Position numbers and translations under genes: made by a program | DNA from: S012-113 sp965368405 | Lineage (GTDB): Bacteria; Bacteroidota; Bacteroidia; Cytophagales; Cyclobacteriaceae | Assembly: GCA_965368405.1 (NCBI GenBank) | Contig: CBDUMS010000098.1 | Location: 1 to 11,706 of the forward strand | DNA length: 11,706 bases | Reading direction: 5' to 3' | Part shown: one piece after another, positions 1-8,553 of the stretch | Layout of the letters: each line of letters opens with the position of its first letter | How positions within the stretch are numbered: the stretch's first letter is position 1 | The notes under the pieces: generated by a model | The model's database searches: none | What the model was told of the DNA's origin: nothing | What the model saw: only the letters and a program-made list of their open reading frames with translations

Positions 1-352
1 CAACTATACCATCGCCACCTTTATCGATATCATAGGTGCCATCGTTTAGTACTTTAATAGCAAAACGAGTAGATAAGGTGCTTCGGAAATCCATATCAAA
101 GAGTAGATTTTTATTGGCTAGATCAACTGTCCTCGCTTTTAGCACAACGGTTACATCCTCGGCATCAGTATATTGACGAAGCTGGATATTATCCTTTGCT
201 GCGGCACTTAAATCAGTCTTAATCGATAATAAGTTGTTTCCTGCTATGTAATCATCTACAAGAATTCCATAGGTAAAGGTTCCTGCATTATTGGATTCAC
301 TAAAGGCTGGATCGAAGGCCGTTGGTTCTACATCAGCATTATATATTGCCCA
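1..352 (-). repeat. Protein repeat unit 3 (truncated by window edge)
   Basis: This encodes residues 455-571, the first 117 residues of a third unit exactly 642 bp after unit 2. The last ~80 residues are almost identical to unit 2, for example the LLFDMDFRST and KVLNDGTYDI segments. More units may follow outside the window. Confidence 0.85.
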
Positions 353-1714
353 GTCACCAACTGGAACTTCCTGATCAACCAACTCATCTGGTAATCGGGC
401 CTCTTCTGGAGAATAAGCTCCTGTATAATCCCAGGTTACCCAATCGTATTGAGTATCTACATCTTCACTGCTCCAACCATCACCAAAACGCCAATAGCCA
501 CTGCCGTCAGCTGTTCCAACGGCTGTCATCGTAAAGACCGGTGTAGGATCTTCATTGATATAAATATTTACATCATTGCCACTCTTAGTAAACCTGAAAA
601 TATTCCACTCTGTTGAAGTAAAGCCCCAATCACCTTTATCAGCAACTATACCATCGCCACCTTTATCGATATCATAGGTGCCATCGTTTAGTACTTTTAT
701 CGCAAAACGAGTAGATAAGGTGCTACGGAAATCCATATCAAAGAGTAGATTTTTATTGGCTAGATCAACTGTCCTTGCTTTTAGCACAACCGTTACTTCC
801 TCGGCATCAGTATATTGACGAAGCTGGATGTTATCCTTAGCTGCTGCACTTAAATCGGTCTTTATTGATAATAAGTTATTTCCCGCATCATCTGGATCAA
901 CAAGTGTTCCGTAGGCATATGTTCCTGCTCCGTTTGATTCACTAAACGCTGGATCAAAGCCGGTTGGATCGACATCAGCATTATATAAGGTCCAATCTCC
1001 AACGGGGGTATCTCCAACTAATTCCGGAGGTAAGGCCTGGTCGGCAGGCGAATATGCACCAGTCAAATCCCAGGTTGCCCAATCAAAATCGGTACTTATT
1101 CCTCTCGTTCCTGAACTCCCCCAACCGTCACCAAATCGGAAAAAATTATTTCCACCGGCCGCTTGCGCTGTCCCGGTAACAACTGGGGTTGGATCTTCAT
1201 TTACATACAAGGCGAATTGATCACCATCCCTAGTATAGCGATACGTATTCCACTCCTGCGTATTGATTGTCAGCGGATCCGGCGCAACAGTTGGGGTACC
1301 ATTGGCAACGTCCACTGTACCGTCATTATGTATGCGAATTTGCGAACGGAACATGTTAAAATCCATATCCATATCGAACAAGAAAAATTTCGCAGGGTCA
1401 TTACCCTTGGCACGGAAAACAACCGTGATGGCCGTTGGCGTAGTTGCTCCTATCTGTTGTCGCAATTGGTAATTATCACTTGTTGCATCCGTATCTTGAT
1501 CGGTAATAATCCTTAGTAGGCTATTACTTGCATTATCCGGATCAGCAATCTGGGTTCGCTCAAAGACTCCTCCTTTATTGGATTCTTCAAATGCAGGGCT
1601 AAACTCAGTTAATGGATCTAAATCGGCCTGATAAATTGTCCACGACTGACCATAAACCAAGCTACTAGTAAGTAGAATTAGCAAGACGGAAAAAATTGTA
1701 TTTAGATTTTTCAT
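1..1714 (-). CDS. Exported tandem-repeat protein, probable glycan-binding jelly-roll repeats (3' end beyond window)
   Basis: The ATG at 1714-1712 opens a frame that stays open to the left edge, giving 571 visible residues and no stop. Residues 1-23 form a signal peptide (MKNLNTIF, a hydrophobic stretch, then VYGQ), with no lipobox cysteine. The rest is three copies of a ~214-residue unit starting at W25, W241 and W455; copy 3 is cut at the edge. Each begins with a (S/D)W-x-x-Y-x-A-D-x-(D/E)P motif followed by a PAFxESN motif, then alternating beta-strand-like segments. Complete copies contain NEDPTPV and FRFGDGW motifs and end near TGAYSP. The aromatic, beta-rich pattern suggests a LamG/concanavalin-like sandwich, as in carbohydrate-binding modules, but I do not recognise the family. 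It is the fourth gene of the susC operon, 29 bp after the beta-helix lipoprotein, so a role in binding the PUL substrate is inferred. A T9SS sorting domain or catalytic module may lie beyond the edge. Confidence 0.85.
   Translation of the reverse strand, partial: MKNLNTIFSVLLILLTSSLVYGQSWTIYQADLDPLTEFSPAFEESNKGGVFERTQIADPDNASNSLLRIITDQDTDATSDNYQLRQQIGATTPTAITVVFRAKGNDPAKFFLFDMDMDFNMFRSQIRIHNDGTVDVANGTPTVAPDPLTINTQEWNTYRYTRDGDQFALYVNEDPTPVVTGTAQAAGGNNFFRFGDGWGSSGTRGISTDFDWATWDLTGAYSPADQALPPELVGDTPVGDWTLYNADVDPTGFDPAFSESNGAGTYAYGTLVDPDDAGNNLLSIKTDLSAAAKDNIQLRQYTDAEEVTVVLKARTVDLANKNLLFDMDFRSTLSTRFAIKVLNDGTYDIDKGGDGIVADKGDWGFTSTEWNIFRFTKSGNDVNIYINEDPTPVFTMTAVGTADGSGYWRFGDGWSSEDVDTQYDWVTWDYTGAYSPEEARLPDELVDQEVPVGDWAIYNADVEPTAFDPAFSESNNAGTFTYGILVDDYIAGNNLLSIKTDLSAAAKDNIQLRQYTDAEDVTVVLKARTVDLANKNLLFDMDFRSTLSTRFAIKVLNDGTYDIDKGGDGIV
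353..994 (-). repeat. Protein repeat unit 2
   Basis: This encodes residues 241-454, 214 residues or 642 bp. The part at 643-882 is almost the same as 1-240 in unit 3: I count 13 mismatches in 240 bases, mostly silent. That marks a recent duplication or gene conversion. Confidence 0.88.
995..1642 (-). repeat. Protein repeat unit 1 (most divergent copy)
   Basis: This encodes residues 25-240 of the left-edge protein, 216 residues. It aligns with units 2 and 3 through the opening Trp/Tyr motif, the N-x-LL(R/S)I segment, LFDMD, EWN-x-(Y/F)R(Y/F)T, NEDPTPV and TGAYSP. It is clearly more divergent from units 2 and 3 than they are from each other. Confidence 0.8.
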
Positions 1715-1743
1715 TCTTTTAATTTTTTAATTAAATAATAGCT

Positions 1744-3297
1744 TTAGAACCACCATTTAGGGTCCCCTACTTGATTATCAATAAGATTTTGATTGGTAAT
1801 AGTGAAGTCTCCATTTTCAGCATCCTCAAAACCAGGATCTTCTTCTGTAGCATCCACCTCGACCGGATTTGTATATTGACCTTCAAATAATCCTATAGCA
1901 TTAAAGTAATAGTTATTGTTATAATCTGTTGCTACTTCGGGGTCTACATCACCATCTCTTGACCAATTACCTCTCAAGGTACCATTATCATCGATGCCGG
2001 TTTCCACAAATAAGCAGTTGCTTACTTCAAGGGTTTCACCTCCGCCAGACATTCTAAAGAATCCTCGGTTATTACTACTAGCAACTATACATACTTTATA
2101 CAAAGTGCAGTTCCTGAAAACGACATCAGCAGGAACTTGCATTCTAAGCAGCGTTCGTACACCATTTGCAATGGTAGTATTAGTTACCGTGAGTGAACCC
2201 ACAACTCCACCGCGGAAGTCGAATCCATCTCCTCCCCCGCCGGCAATTTCATAGATGTAAGAATTATTTATACTAATATCTCCATAGGTTCCTCCACTAT
2301 TGCTATAGATAATATTGTTATTATAACCATTAATCTTACATCCTTCAATCTGAAGAAGACCAATATTAGCAGTTGGTGCCGTAGCATTGAAAAACTGTGA
2401 ATATGCCCCATCATCACCATTGAAATGGATATTCTTTAGTGAAACAGATGCAACAGTAGCGTCGACCTGAAATTGACCAACAACTATAGGAACATCGTTG
2501 GCCTTTTGACCTTCCAAGTTTATTGACTTGGCTAGAGTATAAGCATCTAAACTATAAGTACCAGGCGCAAGGACCAGGGTTCCACCTTCCGGTGCAGCAT
2601 CAATTGCTGCTACTAAATCATCAAGCGGTCCTAAATCAGCCTGCTTGATTGTAGAAAAGGTTGTCGATCCTCGATTAGCACTGCCATTATAGATGGTAAC
2701 AGTATAGTCTGTACCTCCGGTAAGCCCTTCAATTTTTGCTTCACCTGCAGCTTTTTCCGCAGAAGAGATTGGCCGAATGATATTACCAGGGATGATTAGG
2801 AAGTTCGAGACCTCGCTACCTGCAACCCAAAAGACTGTGGCATATGTATCCTCAGGTAGTTCCGAACCAACAAGAAATATCTGCTCAGAGTTAGTCTCGA
2901 CCGTAACCGTGGCCCAAGTTGATTCAGGCTGTCCTTCCACAATCGCTTTAACCCGGGCTGAGTATCGTGTATTACCCGCAAAGGATTCGGTATACGTCAT
3001 TGTGCCACTTGCAGGAATATCATCAATCGTAGCCGTTGAAACAGGGTCGCCAATAAACTGCAAGCTGTCTTTAAAAAACTCGACAACATATTGATTTACA
3101 TTACTACGGGCTGCCCAGCTTAATTCAATATCAATCTGATTACGAACCCGAGCTATTAATCCCACAGGAGCAAAGGGTCGGTCTGTATTTAACTCCGTAA
3201 TTACAGGATCAATTTTGTCTTCACAAGACATTGGCAAAATGGCAATAGCACAAAATGCAATCCCAGAGAATATTTTAAGTATAGTATTCATATTCAT
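1744..3297 (-). CDS. Surface lipoprotein with FN3-like domains and DUF4957/DUF5123-type beta-helix
   Basis: The 517-residue protein starts with a lipoprotein signal peptide ending in PMSC, putting the lipidated cysteine at residue 25. Residues ~41-136 and ~137-218 look like two fibronectin type III-like domains. Residues ~225-430 have the repeating short strands and Asn/Gly turns of a right-handed beta-helix, starting from an AAPEGGTLVLAPGTY segment typical of DUF4957-like proteins. Residues ~430-517 carry a DUF5123-like tail, with NNNYYFNAIG and a final GDPKWW. It begins 7 bp after susD stops and sits where PULs encode a surface glycan-binding protein (SusE/F position), so outer-membrane glycan binding is inferred. 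The helix resembles pectate-lyase folds, but I see no PL1-like Ca2+/Arg active-site cluster, so binding is more likely than cleavage. A second ATG two codons in (3291) is also possible. No Shine-Dalgarno sequence is evident, as is usual in this phylum. Confidence 0.87.
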   Translation of the reverse strand: MNMNTILKIFSGIAFCAIAILPMSCEDKIDPVITELNTDRPFAPVGLIARVRNQIDIELSWAARSNVNQYVVEFFKDSLQFIGDPVSTATIDDIPASGTMTYTESFAGNTRYSARVKAIVEGQPESTWATVTVETNSEQIFLVGSELPEDTYATVFWVAGSEVSNFLIIPGNIIRPISSAEKAAGEAKIEGLTGGTDYTVTIYNGSANRGSTTFSTIKQADLGPLDDLVAAIDAAPEGGTLVLAPGTYSLDAYTLAKSINLEGQKANDVPIVVGQFQVDATVASVSLKNIHFNGDDGAYSQFFNATAPTANIGLLQIEGCKINGYNNNIIYSNSGGTYGDISINNSYIYEIAGGGGDGFDFRGGVVGSLTVTNTTIANGVRTLLRMQVPADVVFRNCTLYKVCIVASSNNRGFFRMSGGGETLEVSNCLFVETGIDDNGTLRGNWSRDGDVDPEVATDYNNNYYFNAIGLFEGQYTNPVEVDATEEDPGFEDAENGDFTITNQNLIDNQVGDPKWWF

Positions 3298-3304
3298 CTA
3301 TTTA

Positions 3305-5101
3305 TTAGTTGAGTAATTGATTAGTTAGCTGCCCATTACTACCATCGATGAAAATCTGCCAGATAGGCCAGAACTGATTTGAATTTGGATCTCCTGAATA
3401 CAGACTTTCAATTTTAAGGTCTTCTATCTGCTCAGGTGTAGCCCAATCCGTAACATCCGAATATTCCAGAGATTTATCTTCGGTTTCGCCACGTTCCAAA
3501 CCATAGAACTCAAGTGTTTCATTATCGGCGGCAAGCCTATAATGAATTCTATCCGGCACATCGGTATATTCCCCTGACCTTGAACGCAGATTGTACAATT
3601 TTTGCTTAGCTTCATCGAGCTTCGTGTTTAAAAGATTCCATCGAATTAAAGCTTGCTTACGCTGCATTTCACCGACCATTTCAAACTTGTGCTCCTCAAC
3701 GATGGCATCAAAAAGAGCTTGCCCCGATAAGCTGCTTAAATAATTTTCGACATGAACGGCCCAGTCTTGCGGGGCAAATGCCCGTTGTCTGATCGTTCGA
3801 ATATAGTTTTTTGCAGCACCCTCATCACCTAACTCATAAGCTGCTTCCGCTGCCATTAAGAGAATTTCAGCATATCGCATATACATCCAATTCTGACCAT
3901 CATCATTAGAAGAGGTTACCCGAATCCCAGCTTCATTAAATTTCCATTCGTAACGATACTTACCAAAATACCATTCATCTATCCCCCGGAATTCCTGCTG
4001 TGCTGTTTCAATGTTTGTCACATCCAACCAACGATAAGTTACACAGGTAACATCACGACGTGTATCACTTGCTGCATAATCGTAAAAGAGATATGGAAGC
4101 GGTCCTGCATTCCCACCTCTTGCTTGGCCAGTATATTTATCTACACTTTCATGAGGTACAGCAAATGAAAACAGAACTCTACCTCGTCCTGGCGAAAATG
4201 GTATTTCCCAGAGCGATTCGCCTCCTGCTGCAAGCCTATCCCCATTAAAATCTCTCCAGAATTGCTCAAAAGAAGGGTTTAATTGGGCCGTGCCACTTTG
4301 AATCACGTCTCTACACTCCGCTAAGGCAATAGCATACATATCAGCCCGGGCAAGTTCCGGATCGTTACTTAAACGTATTCCATCTGCATACTGCGAATAG
4401 CCGCCAGCTGCAAGGGCTAATCTTGCCCGCAGACCTTTAACAAAGGCTTTATTTATATTTTCAGTAGTAGCAGTAAACTCAGATTCATTCGGCCATGGAA
4501 CATAGGTTGCTGCTTCCTCCAACTCAGCAAGTAATTGCTTATATATTAAATCCCGACTTGATCTGGGCAGATATACCGTCTCTTTACTAATGGGTTCAAA
4601 CCTTGCAGGAACATCTCCCCAGGTCTTAATCAAATCAGAGTAATAAATAGCCCTAAGGGTGAGCGCTTCACCTAATAAATAAGCCATGTCTTCATTATTT
4701 TCAATATCGCCATAGGCCCGTAAGCCGCGAATGCAGATATTGGCTCTTTCAATTCCAACGTACATCTGACCCCAGGCATTATTGGAGGAGTTCATCTGGT
4801 CGTTGTTTGGTTGAGCACTGTACTTTACCAGATCGTAATTGTCATCTGTACTCTGACTGTTGTTATGCCATTCAAGATCAGTATTCATACCGTACCAGGG
4901 TATCCATCGACCTCGATAGGAGTTCGTTTGCGTAAATGGCTCCTTTATGCCGTCTACAGCGCCACGAGCCAATGAGTAAATCGAAAAGATCGTTGATTCA
5001 TCCAAAGAAGACTTAACCGGTGCTTCCAGGAACTTTTCACATGATACAAATACACTCATTAGTGTTACTAATGCTAGTGCTATGCTAAATTTCTTTTTCA
5101 T
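3305..5101 (-). CDS. susD: SusD/RagB family outer-membrane glycan-binding lipoprotein
   Basis: SusD-family proteins are surface lipoproteins that cap the SusC channel and bind oligosaccharides for import. This 598-residue protein has the signal MKKKFSIALALV with the lipid cysteine at C21, followed by the familiar EKFLEAPV start of mature SusD proteins. The helical TPR-like N-terminal half includes ERANICIRGLRAYG and LLGEALTLRAIYYSDLIKTWGDVP, strong SusD signatures. The C-terminal half has the NWMYMRYAEILLMAAEAAYELG helix pair (shown here as a position guide, near residues 407-428) and ends in a FWPIWQIFI segment resembling the usual FWPIP-x-x-E terminus. Length fits the family (about 500-650). 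It starts 18 bp downstream of susC and is surely co-transcribed. The substrate cannot be read from the sequence; pectic oligosaccharides are inferred from the neighbouring pectate lyase and beta-helix lipoprotein. Confidence 0.97.
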   Translation of the reverse strand: MKKKFSIALALVTLMSVFVSCEKFLEAPVKSSLDESTIFSIYSLARGAVDGIKEPFTQTNSYRGRWIPWYGMNTDLEWHNNSQSTDDNYDLVKYSAQPNNDQMNSSNNAWGQMYVGIERANICIRGLRAYGDIENNEDMAYLLGEALTLRAIYYSDLIKTWGDVPARFEPISKETVYLPRSSRDLIYKQLLAELEEAATYVPWPNESEFTATTENINKAFVKGLRARLALAAGGYSQYADGIRLSNDPELARADMYAIALAECRDVIQSGTAQLNPSFEQFWRDFNGDRLAAGGESLWEIPFSPGRGRVLFSFAVPHESVDKYTGQARGGNAGPLPYLFYDYAASDTRRDVTCVTYRWLDVTNIETAQQEFRGIDEWYFGKYRYEWKFNEAGIRVTSSNDDGQNWMYMRYAEILLMAAEAAYELGDEGAAKNYIRTIRQRAFAPQDWAVHVENYLSSLSGQALFDAIVEEHKFEMVGEMQRKQALIRWNLLNTKLDEAKQKLYNLRSRSGEYTDVPDRIHYRLAADNETLEFYGLERGETEDKSLEYSDVTDWATPEQIEDLKIESLYSGDPNSNQFWPIWQIFIDGSNGQLTNQLLN

Positions 5102-5119
5102 TTTTACTAATAATTAGAA

Positions 5120-8100
5120 TTAAAAAGTAAGGTTAAGTCCCACAGTAAACTGTCGATTACGAGGGTAGGCTGAGTAATCAACGCCTCGTATTAACGGTGA
5201 TCTTCTTAAAGAAGAAACCTCAGGATCAAATCCGGAGTAATTAGTCCAGATGAACAGGTTATAGCCTGTTACATAGAACCGCAATCTTTCGATATTAACA
5301 CGGTTCACTAAATCTTTAGGTAAAGTATAACCAATTGACAGCGTATTCAGCCTCAAGAAGGAACCGTCTTCGACAGCCCAATCGGCGAAAATATTCCGCG
5401 GCATTACCGGACTCCATGCCGTTGTGTTGGAATTAACTGCTGCTAATTGTGCTGGATTGGTAATTAACTCGCCGGTATTCCAATCAATATCGGTCCAACG
5501 CTCCCCTAGACGAATTTCATCATAATAATTTCTCCACGATCGGGTGGCTAAAGTATGTTCAATCCTATTAGCATTATAGATGTCATTTCCGTAACTCCAG
5601 TTAAAGGCAGCCGTAATATCAAATCCATAAGCATAGCCACTGAGGACAACACCTCCTGTGCTTAGTGGGTTGGCATTACCAATTACTGTTTGATCTTCTA
5701 AGGAAATATTTCCGTCGCCATTTCGATCAACAAACTTCATAACGCCAGGTCTTAAGTCATACAGATCTGTTGTTGCTACTCCATCGTTCAAAATCCAATT
5801 ACCAGTACTTTCGTCATACCCCGAAAAATCACTGACTTCATATCTTCCGGCAGTCTCGTAGCCCCACATTTGACCAACTTCGCTACCCACGGCAGCTCGG
5901 AAATCCTGAGCGATCTGGGTCGATGCCCACCTGGATACAACAAGCTCATCTGTAATTTCGTCCTGCGTACCAAGAGATAAAATCTTATTTCGATTCATCC
6001 CCATATTAAAGTCGACACTAAAACCATATTTTTCCTTATCAATAGCTATTATGCCTAAGGTTATTTCCAGTCCTTTATTTTCATATTCACCTAGATTAGC
6101 ATACTGATAAGAATATCCTGTTCCAGAAACAGGATCCCTTAAGAGCAGGTCGTCTGTTAAATTATTGTACAATTCAACACTACCGTTTATTCTTCCTTTT
6201 AGCAATCCGAAATCTACCCCAATATTCAAGGTTTGAGTTGTCTCCCAAACCAGATCAGGGTTAGCCAAAACATTGGATGGAGCCCAATAGTTAGTGATAT
6301 TGTTTAGGTTAGCTGTGTTGTAGGATAAGAAAAACTGCCTAGTTTGACCTCTTGGTATATTATTATTTCCTGCAACTCCAAAGCTGGCACGAACTTTCAG
6401 AAAGTTCACCCAATCTGTAATACCAGACATGAAGCTCTCCTCAGAGACCTTCCAGGCTCCAGAAACCGATGGGAAGTAACCCCATGCATTATCACCTAAA
6501 AAGCGACTCGATCCGTCAGCCCTGAAGGTACCGGAGAATAAGTACTTGCCTTTGAATTCATAATTTAATCTGGTGAAGAACGAAACTAGTTTATCATTGG
6601 CAGCCTGAAAATTATTAACCGAGAAAGGCGTACCCTGTGTGGTCAATTTAAACGCTTCTTCTGCAGTAAACTCTACCGGGTATCCCTGAATTTCAAATTC
6701 TAAATCATTAGGTTGAGAAAACAAAATTTCATTACCCGCCAAGACCATCAGGTTATGATCCTCTGTGTCCATAGCAGTGTAATTAAGTAGCGATGTGGCC
6801 CGAGCTCGTACTTCACGAATATCGGTTGTAATCGTGGTCGGTTGATTGGGAGCGAGTGCAGACTTATCTCTAGATTTAGAAGTTGTTATTCCGTAAAACC
6901 TGTTTTCTCCACGAATATAATTATCAAGACCAAGCGATACAGAAGCATTTAAACGATCGATAATTCGCCAATTGAAATTACCACCGAAATTAAAATTCTT
7001 ACGTGTTTTTTCCCGAGCATTGTCATAGGTTACGGCCAAAGGGTTAACATTACCACTGATACCCTGAGGATCCGTATCATCTGGGGCACCAATACCTGTA
7101 ATCGGCACAGGAGCGTACGATATTGCAGAATTAATTCTCGATGTTTGACTATCACCACCAGTTAGGGAAGCTTCATCATTTGCACCGGCTCCAGTTATAT
7201 TCGTATCTGAGTAACGAAAGGAGATATCGAAATTAATTTTGTCATTAGGTTTAACACCGAATTTGGTTGTGATATTATTCCTTACATAATCAGACTCTAT
7301 CATAATTGCACGATCATCAAATCGAGCAAAGTTTGCTGAGAAGTTAAACTTTTCTCCCCCGCCGCGAACACTTAAATCATTACTGAACGTATTGCCCGTT
7401 CGCCCATATATTTGCCGTTGCCAATCGTTGGCTGGCAGATTATCGTAGAGGCTCAGATCCTGGAATAGACCAAAAGAGTTTTCAAAAGCCTCAATATTTT
7501 CAAGATCTCCATTGGCGTCTAATACCGCATATTCGTATTGCATCCTTGCGTATTCACCCGGACTCAATACATCCATAGTCTTAGCTATTTCTTTAACCGC
7601 GAAAAAGGAGTTGAAATTGACGCTTATCTTACCTGCCTGACCACTTTTCGTTGTCACGATAACTACACCATTTGCTCCTCTGGATCCATATATTGCTGTC
7701 GAGGAGGCATCTTTTAATACATCAATTGATTCAATATCAGAAGGTGAGAGATCCTCAATTCCACTGACAGGGAAACCATCTACAATATACAGTGGATCAC
7801 TATCCTGAGTCAGTGAGGTGCCACCCCTTACACGAATTTGAATCTCGGCTCCTGGTTCGCCATCTGTAGTAACAACCTGGACACCAGCAAGCCGGCCTGT
7901 CATAGATTCAGCAACCGTCGATACAGGTACCTCTTTCAATGTTTCACCGCCTACAGAGGCTACCGAACCTGTTAGGTCTGATCTTTTCTGAGTGCCATAG
8001 CCAATAACTACCACCTCCTGAAGTGCCTCAGCAGTCGGAAGAAGGGTAATATTGTACTCGGTTTGTGAACCGACAGTAAATGACTGCTCTGCATATCCAA

Positions 8101-8353
8101 TAAAGCTGATTTTAATTGTAGCTCCATTTGTCGCTTGCAATGAGAAATTACCATCGATATCGGTAACAGTTCCATTTGTTGTGCCTACTTCTACTACAGT
8201 AGCACCTGGAAGGCCGGTACCAGTTTCTCCGTCGATAATCTTTCCCTTAATATTTACTTGCTGGCCATATACAGACACGTAAGTCAAGAGAAGAAATGAA
8301 ATAGCCAATACTTTACGACAATTGGCTGCACAGTTAAAGTACTTGTTTAGCAT
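5120..8353 (-). CDS. susC: SusC/RagA family TonB-dependent outer-membrane transporter
   Basis: This 1077-residue TonB-dependent channel imports oligosaccharides through the outer membrane using energy from TonB/ExbBD. Residues 1-30 are a signal peptide ending VSVYG. Residues ~33-105 are a carboxypeptidase-D regulatory-like domain (GKIIDGETGTGLPGATV). A TonB-box-like EVVVIGYG lies at ~113-120. The plug domain follows, with IRVRGGTS, PLYIVDGFP and the SusC signature LKDASSTAIYGSRGANGV at ~213-230. The rest is a beta-barrel rich in paired aromatic strands, ending in the expected terminal Phe (VGLNLTF). Length matches the ~1000-1100 usual for SusC. It heads the four-gene operon and is preceded by a predicted promoter and a LacI-like operator (8464-8476). 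It lacks an N-terminal STN domain, so signalling to an anti-sigma factor is not expected. Confidence 0.97.
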   Translation of the reverse strand: MLNKYFNCAANCRKVLAISFLLLTYVSVYGQQVNIKGKIIDGETGTGLPGATVVEVGTTNGTVTDIDGNFSLQATNGATIKISFIGYAEQSFTVGSQTEYNITLLPTAEALQEVVVIGYGTQKRSDLTGSVASVGGETLKEVPVSTVAESMTGRLAGVQVVTTDGEPGAEIQIRVRGGTSLTQDSDPLYIVDGFPVSGIEDLSPSDIESIDVLKDASSTAIYGSRGANGVVIVTTKSGQAGKISVNFNSFFAVKEIAKTMDVLSPGEYARMQYEYAVLDANGDLENIEAFENSFGLFQDLSLYDNLPANDWQRQIYGRTGNTFSNDLSVRGGGEKFNFSANFARFDDRAIMIESDYVRNNITTKFGVKPNDKINFDISFRYSDTNITGAGANDEASLTGGDSQTSRINSAISYAPVPITGIGAPDDTDPQGISGNVNPLAVTYDNAREKTRKNFNFGGNFNWRIIDRLNASVSLGLDNYIRGENRFYGITTSKSRDKSALAPNQPTTITTDIREVRARATSLLNYTAMDTEDHNLMVLAGNEILFSQPNDLEFEIQGYPVEFTAEEAFKLTTQGTPFSVNNFQAANDKLVSFFTRLNYEFKGKYLFSGTFRADGSSRFLGDNAWGYFPSVSGAWKVSEESFMSGITDWVNFLKVRASFGVAGNNNIPRGQTRQFFLSYNTANLNNITNYWAPSNVLANPDLVWETTQTLNIGVDFGLLKGRINGSVELYNNLTDDLLLRDPVSGTGYSYQYANLGEYENKGLEITLGIIAIDKEKYGFSVDFNMGMNRNKILSLGTQDEITDELVVSRWASTQIAQDFRAAVGSEVGQMWGYETAGRYEVSDFSGYDESTGNWILNDGVATTDLYDLRPGVMKFVDRNGDGNISLEDQTVIGNANPLSTGGVVLSGYAYGFDITAAFNWSYGNDIYNANRIEHTLATRSWRNYYDEIRLGERWTDIDWNTGELITNPAQLAAVNSNTTAWSPVMPRNIFADWAVEDGSFLRLNTLSIGYTLPKDLVNRVNIERLRFYVTGYNLFIWTNYSGFDPEVSSLRRSPLIRGVDYSAYPRNRQFTVGLNLTF

Positions 8354-8438
8354 AATTATACTGCTTTTAGGTTAAACTACCGATAAACAGGTCGGCTGCA
8401 CCTTGGATAGAGCAGACCCATAAATCGATTAATGAAAT

Positions 8439-8470
8439 CAAAGCTAAGTTTTTTTATAATTAAGTGCAAT
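8439..8470 (-). promoter_or_regulatory. Predicted susC operon promoter (Bacteroidota type)
   Basis: Read on the minus strand, TAGCTTTG at 8446-8439 matches the Bacteroidota -7 consensus TAnnTTTG exactly. The -33 position, 20 bp upstream, reads ATTG (8470-8467) instead of TTTG. Transcription would start near 8434, giving a susC leader of about 80 nt. The weak -33 overlaps the operator-like motif at 8464-8476, which fits a regulated promoter. Confidence 0.5.
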
Positions 8471-8476
8471 CGTTTG
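8464..8476 (+). promoter_or_regulatory. Operator-like motif GTGCAATCGTTTG (LacI/GalR type), susC promoter
   Basis: This is one of four copies of GTGCAAYCGWTTG in the window. The 14-mer TGCAATCGTTTGCG (8465-8478) is an imperfect dyad centred on CG, the form of LacI/GalR-family operators. It covers the -33 region of the predicted susC promoter, so a bound protein would be placed to affect susC transcription. Confidence 0.55.
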
Positions 8477-8510
8477 CGCAAATAATTGCAATTAATTATT
8501 CTTTTGACAG

Positions 8511-8553
8511 AAAAAGCCTATTTATGACATTTAAAGCCTTTTTTCATAAATAG
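8511..8553 (-). terminator. Candidate terminator hairpin after the pectate lyase gene
   Basis: On the minus strand, CTATTTATGA (8553-8544) pairs perfectly with TCATAAATAG (8527-8518) across a 16-nt loop, and is followed by GCTTTTT (8517-8511). The 10-bp stem is AT-rich, so it would be a weak Rho-independent terminator. It stands ~265 nt after the lyase stop and upstream of the susC promoter, where it would insulate the two units. Confidence 0.4.

Noticed and set aside
322..1516. Plus-strand open frames over the left-edge repeats (322-534, 964-1179, 1163-1516, 1263-1472)
   Set aside because: They lie antisense to the clear minus-strand repeat protein. The first two are the same shadow frame seen in successive repeat units, and none has a recognisable protein pattern.
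2777..3094. 105-codon plus-strand frame
   Set aside because: It is antisense to the FN3-like part of the beta-helix lipoprotein and has low-complexity, domain-free content.
7420..7432. GCCAATCGTTGGC, a dyad resembling the operator core
   Set aside because: It lies inside susC, lacks the GTGCAA arm of the shared motif, and is explained by coding sequence.
8354..8438. Possible riboswitch or structured leader of susC
   Set aside because: Only short stems such as CCGA/TCGG (4 bp) are visible in the ~80-nt leader, with no known riboswitch motif.
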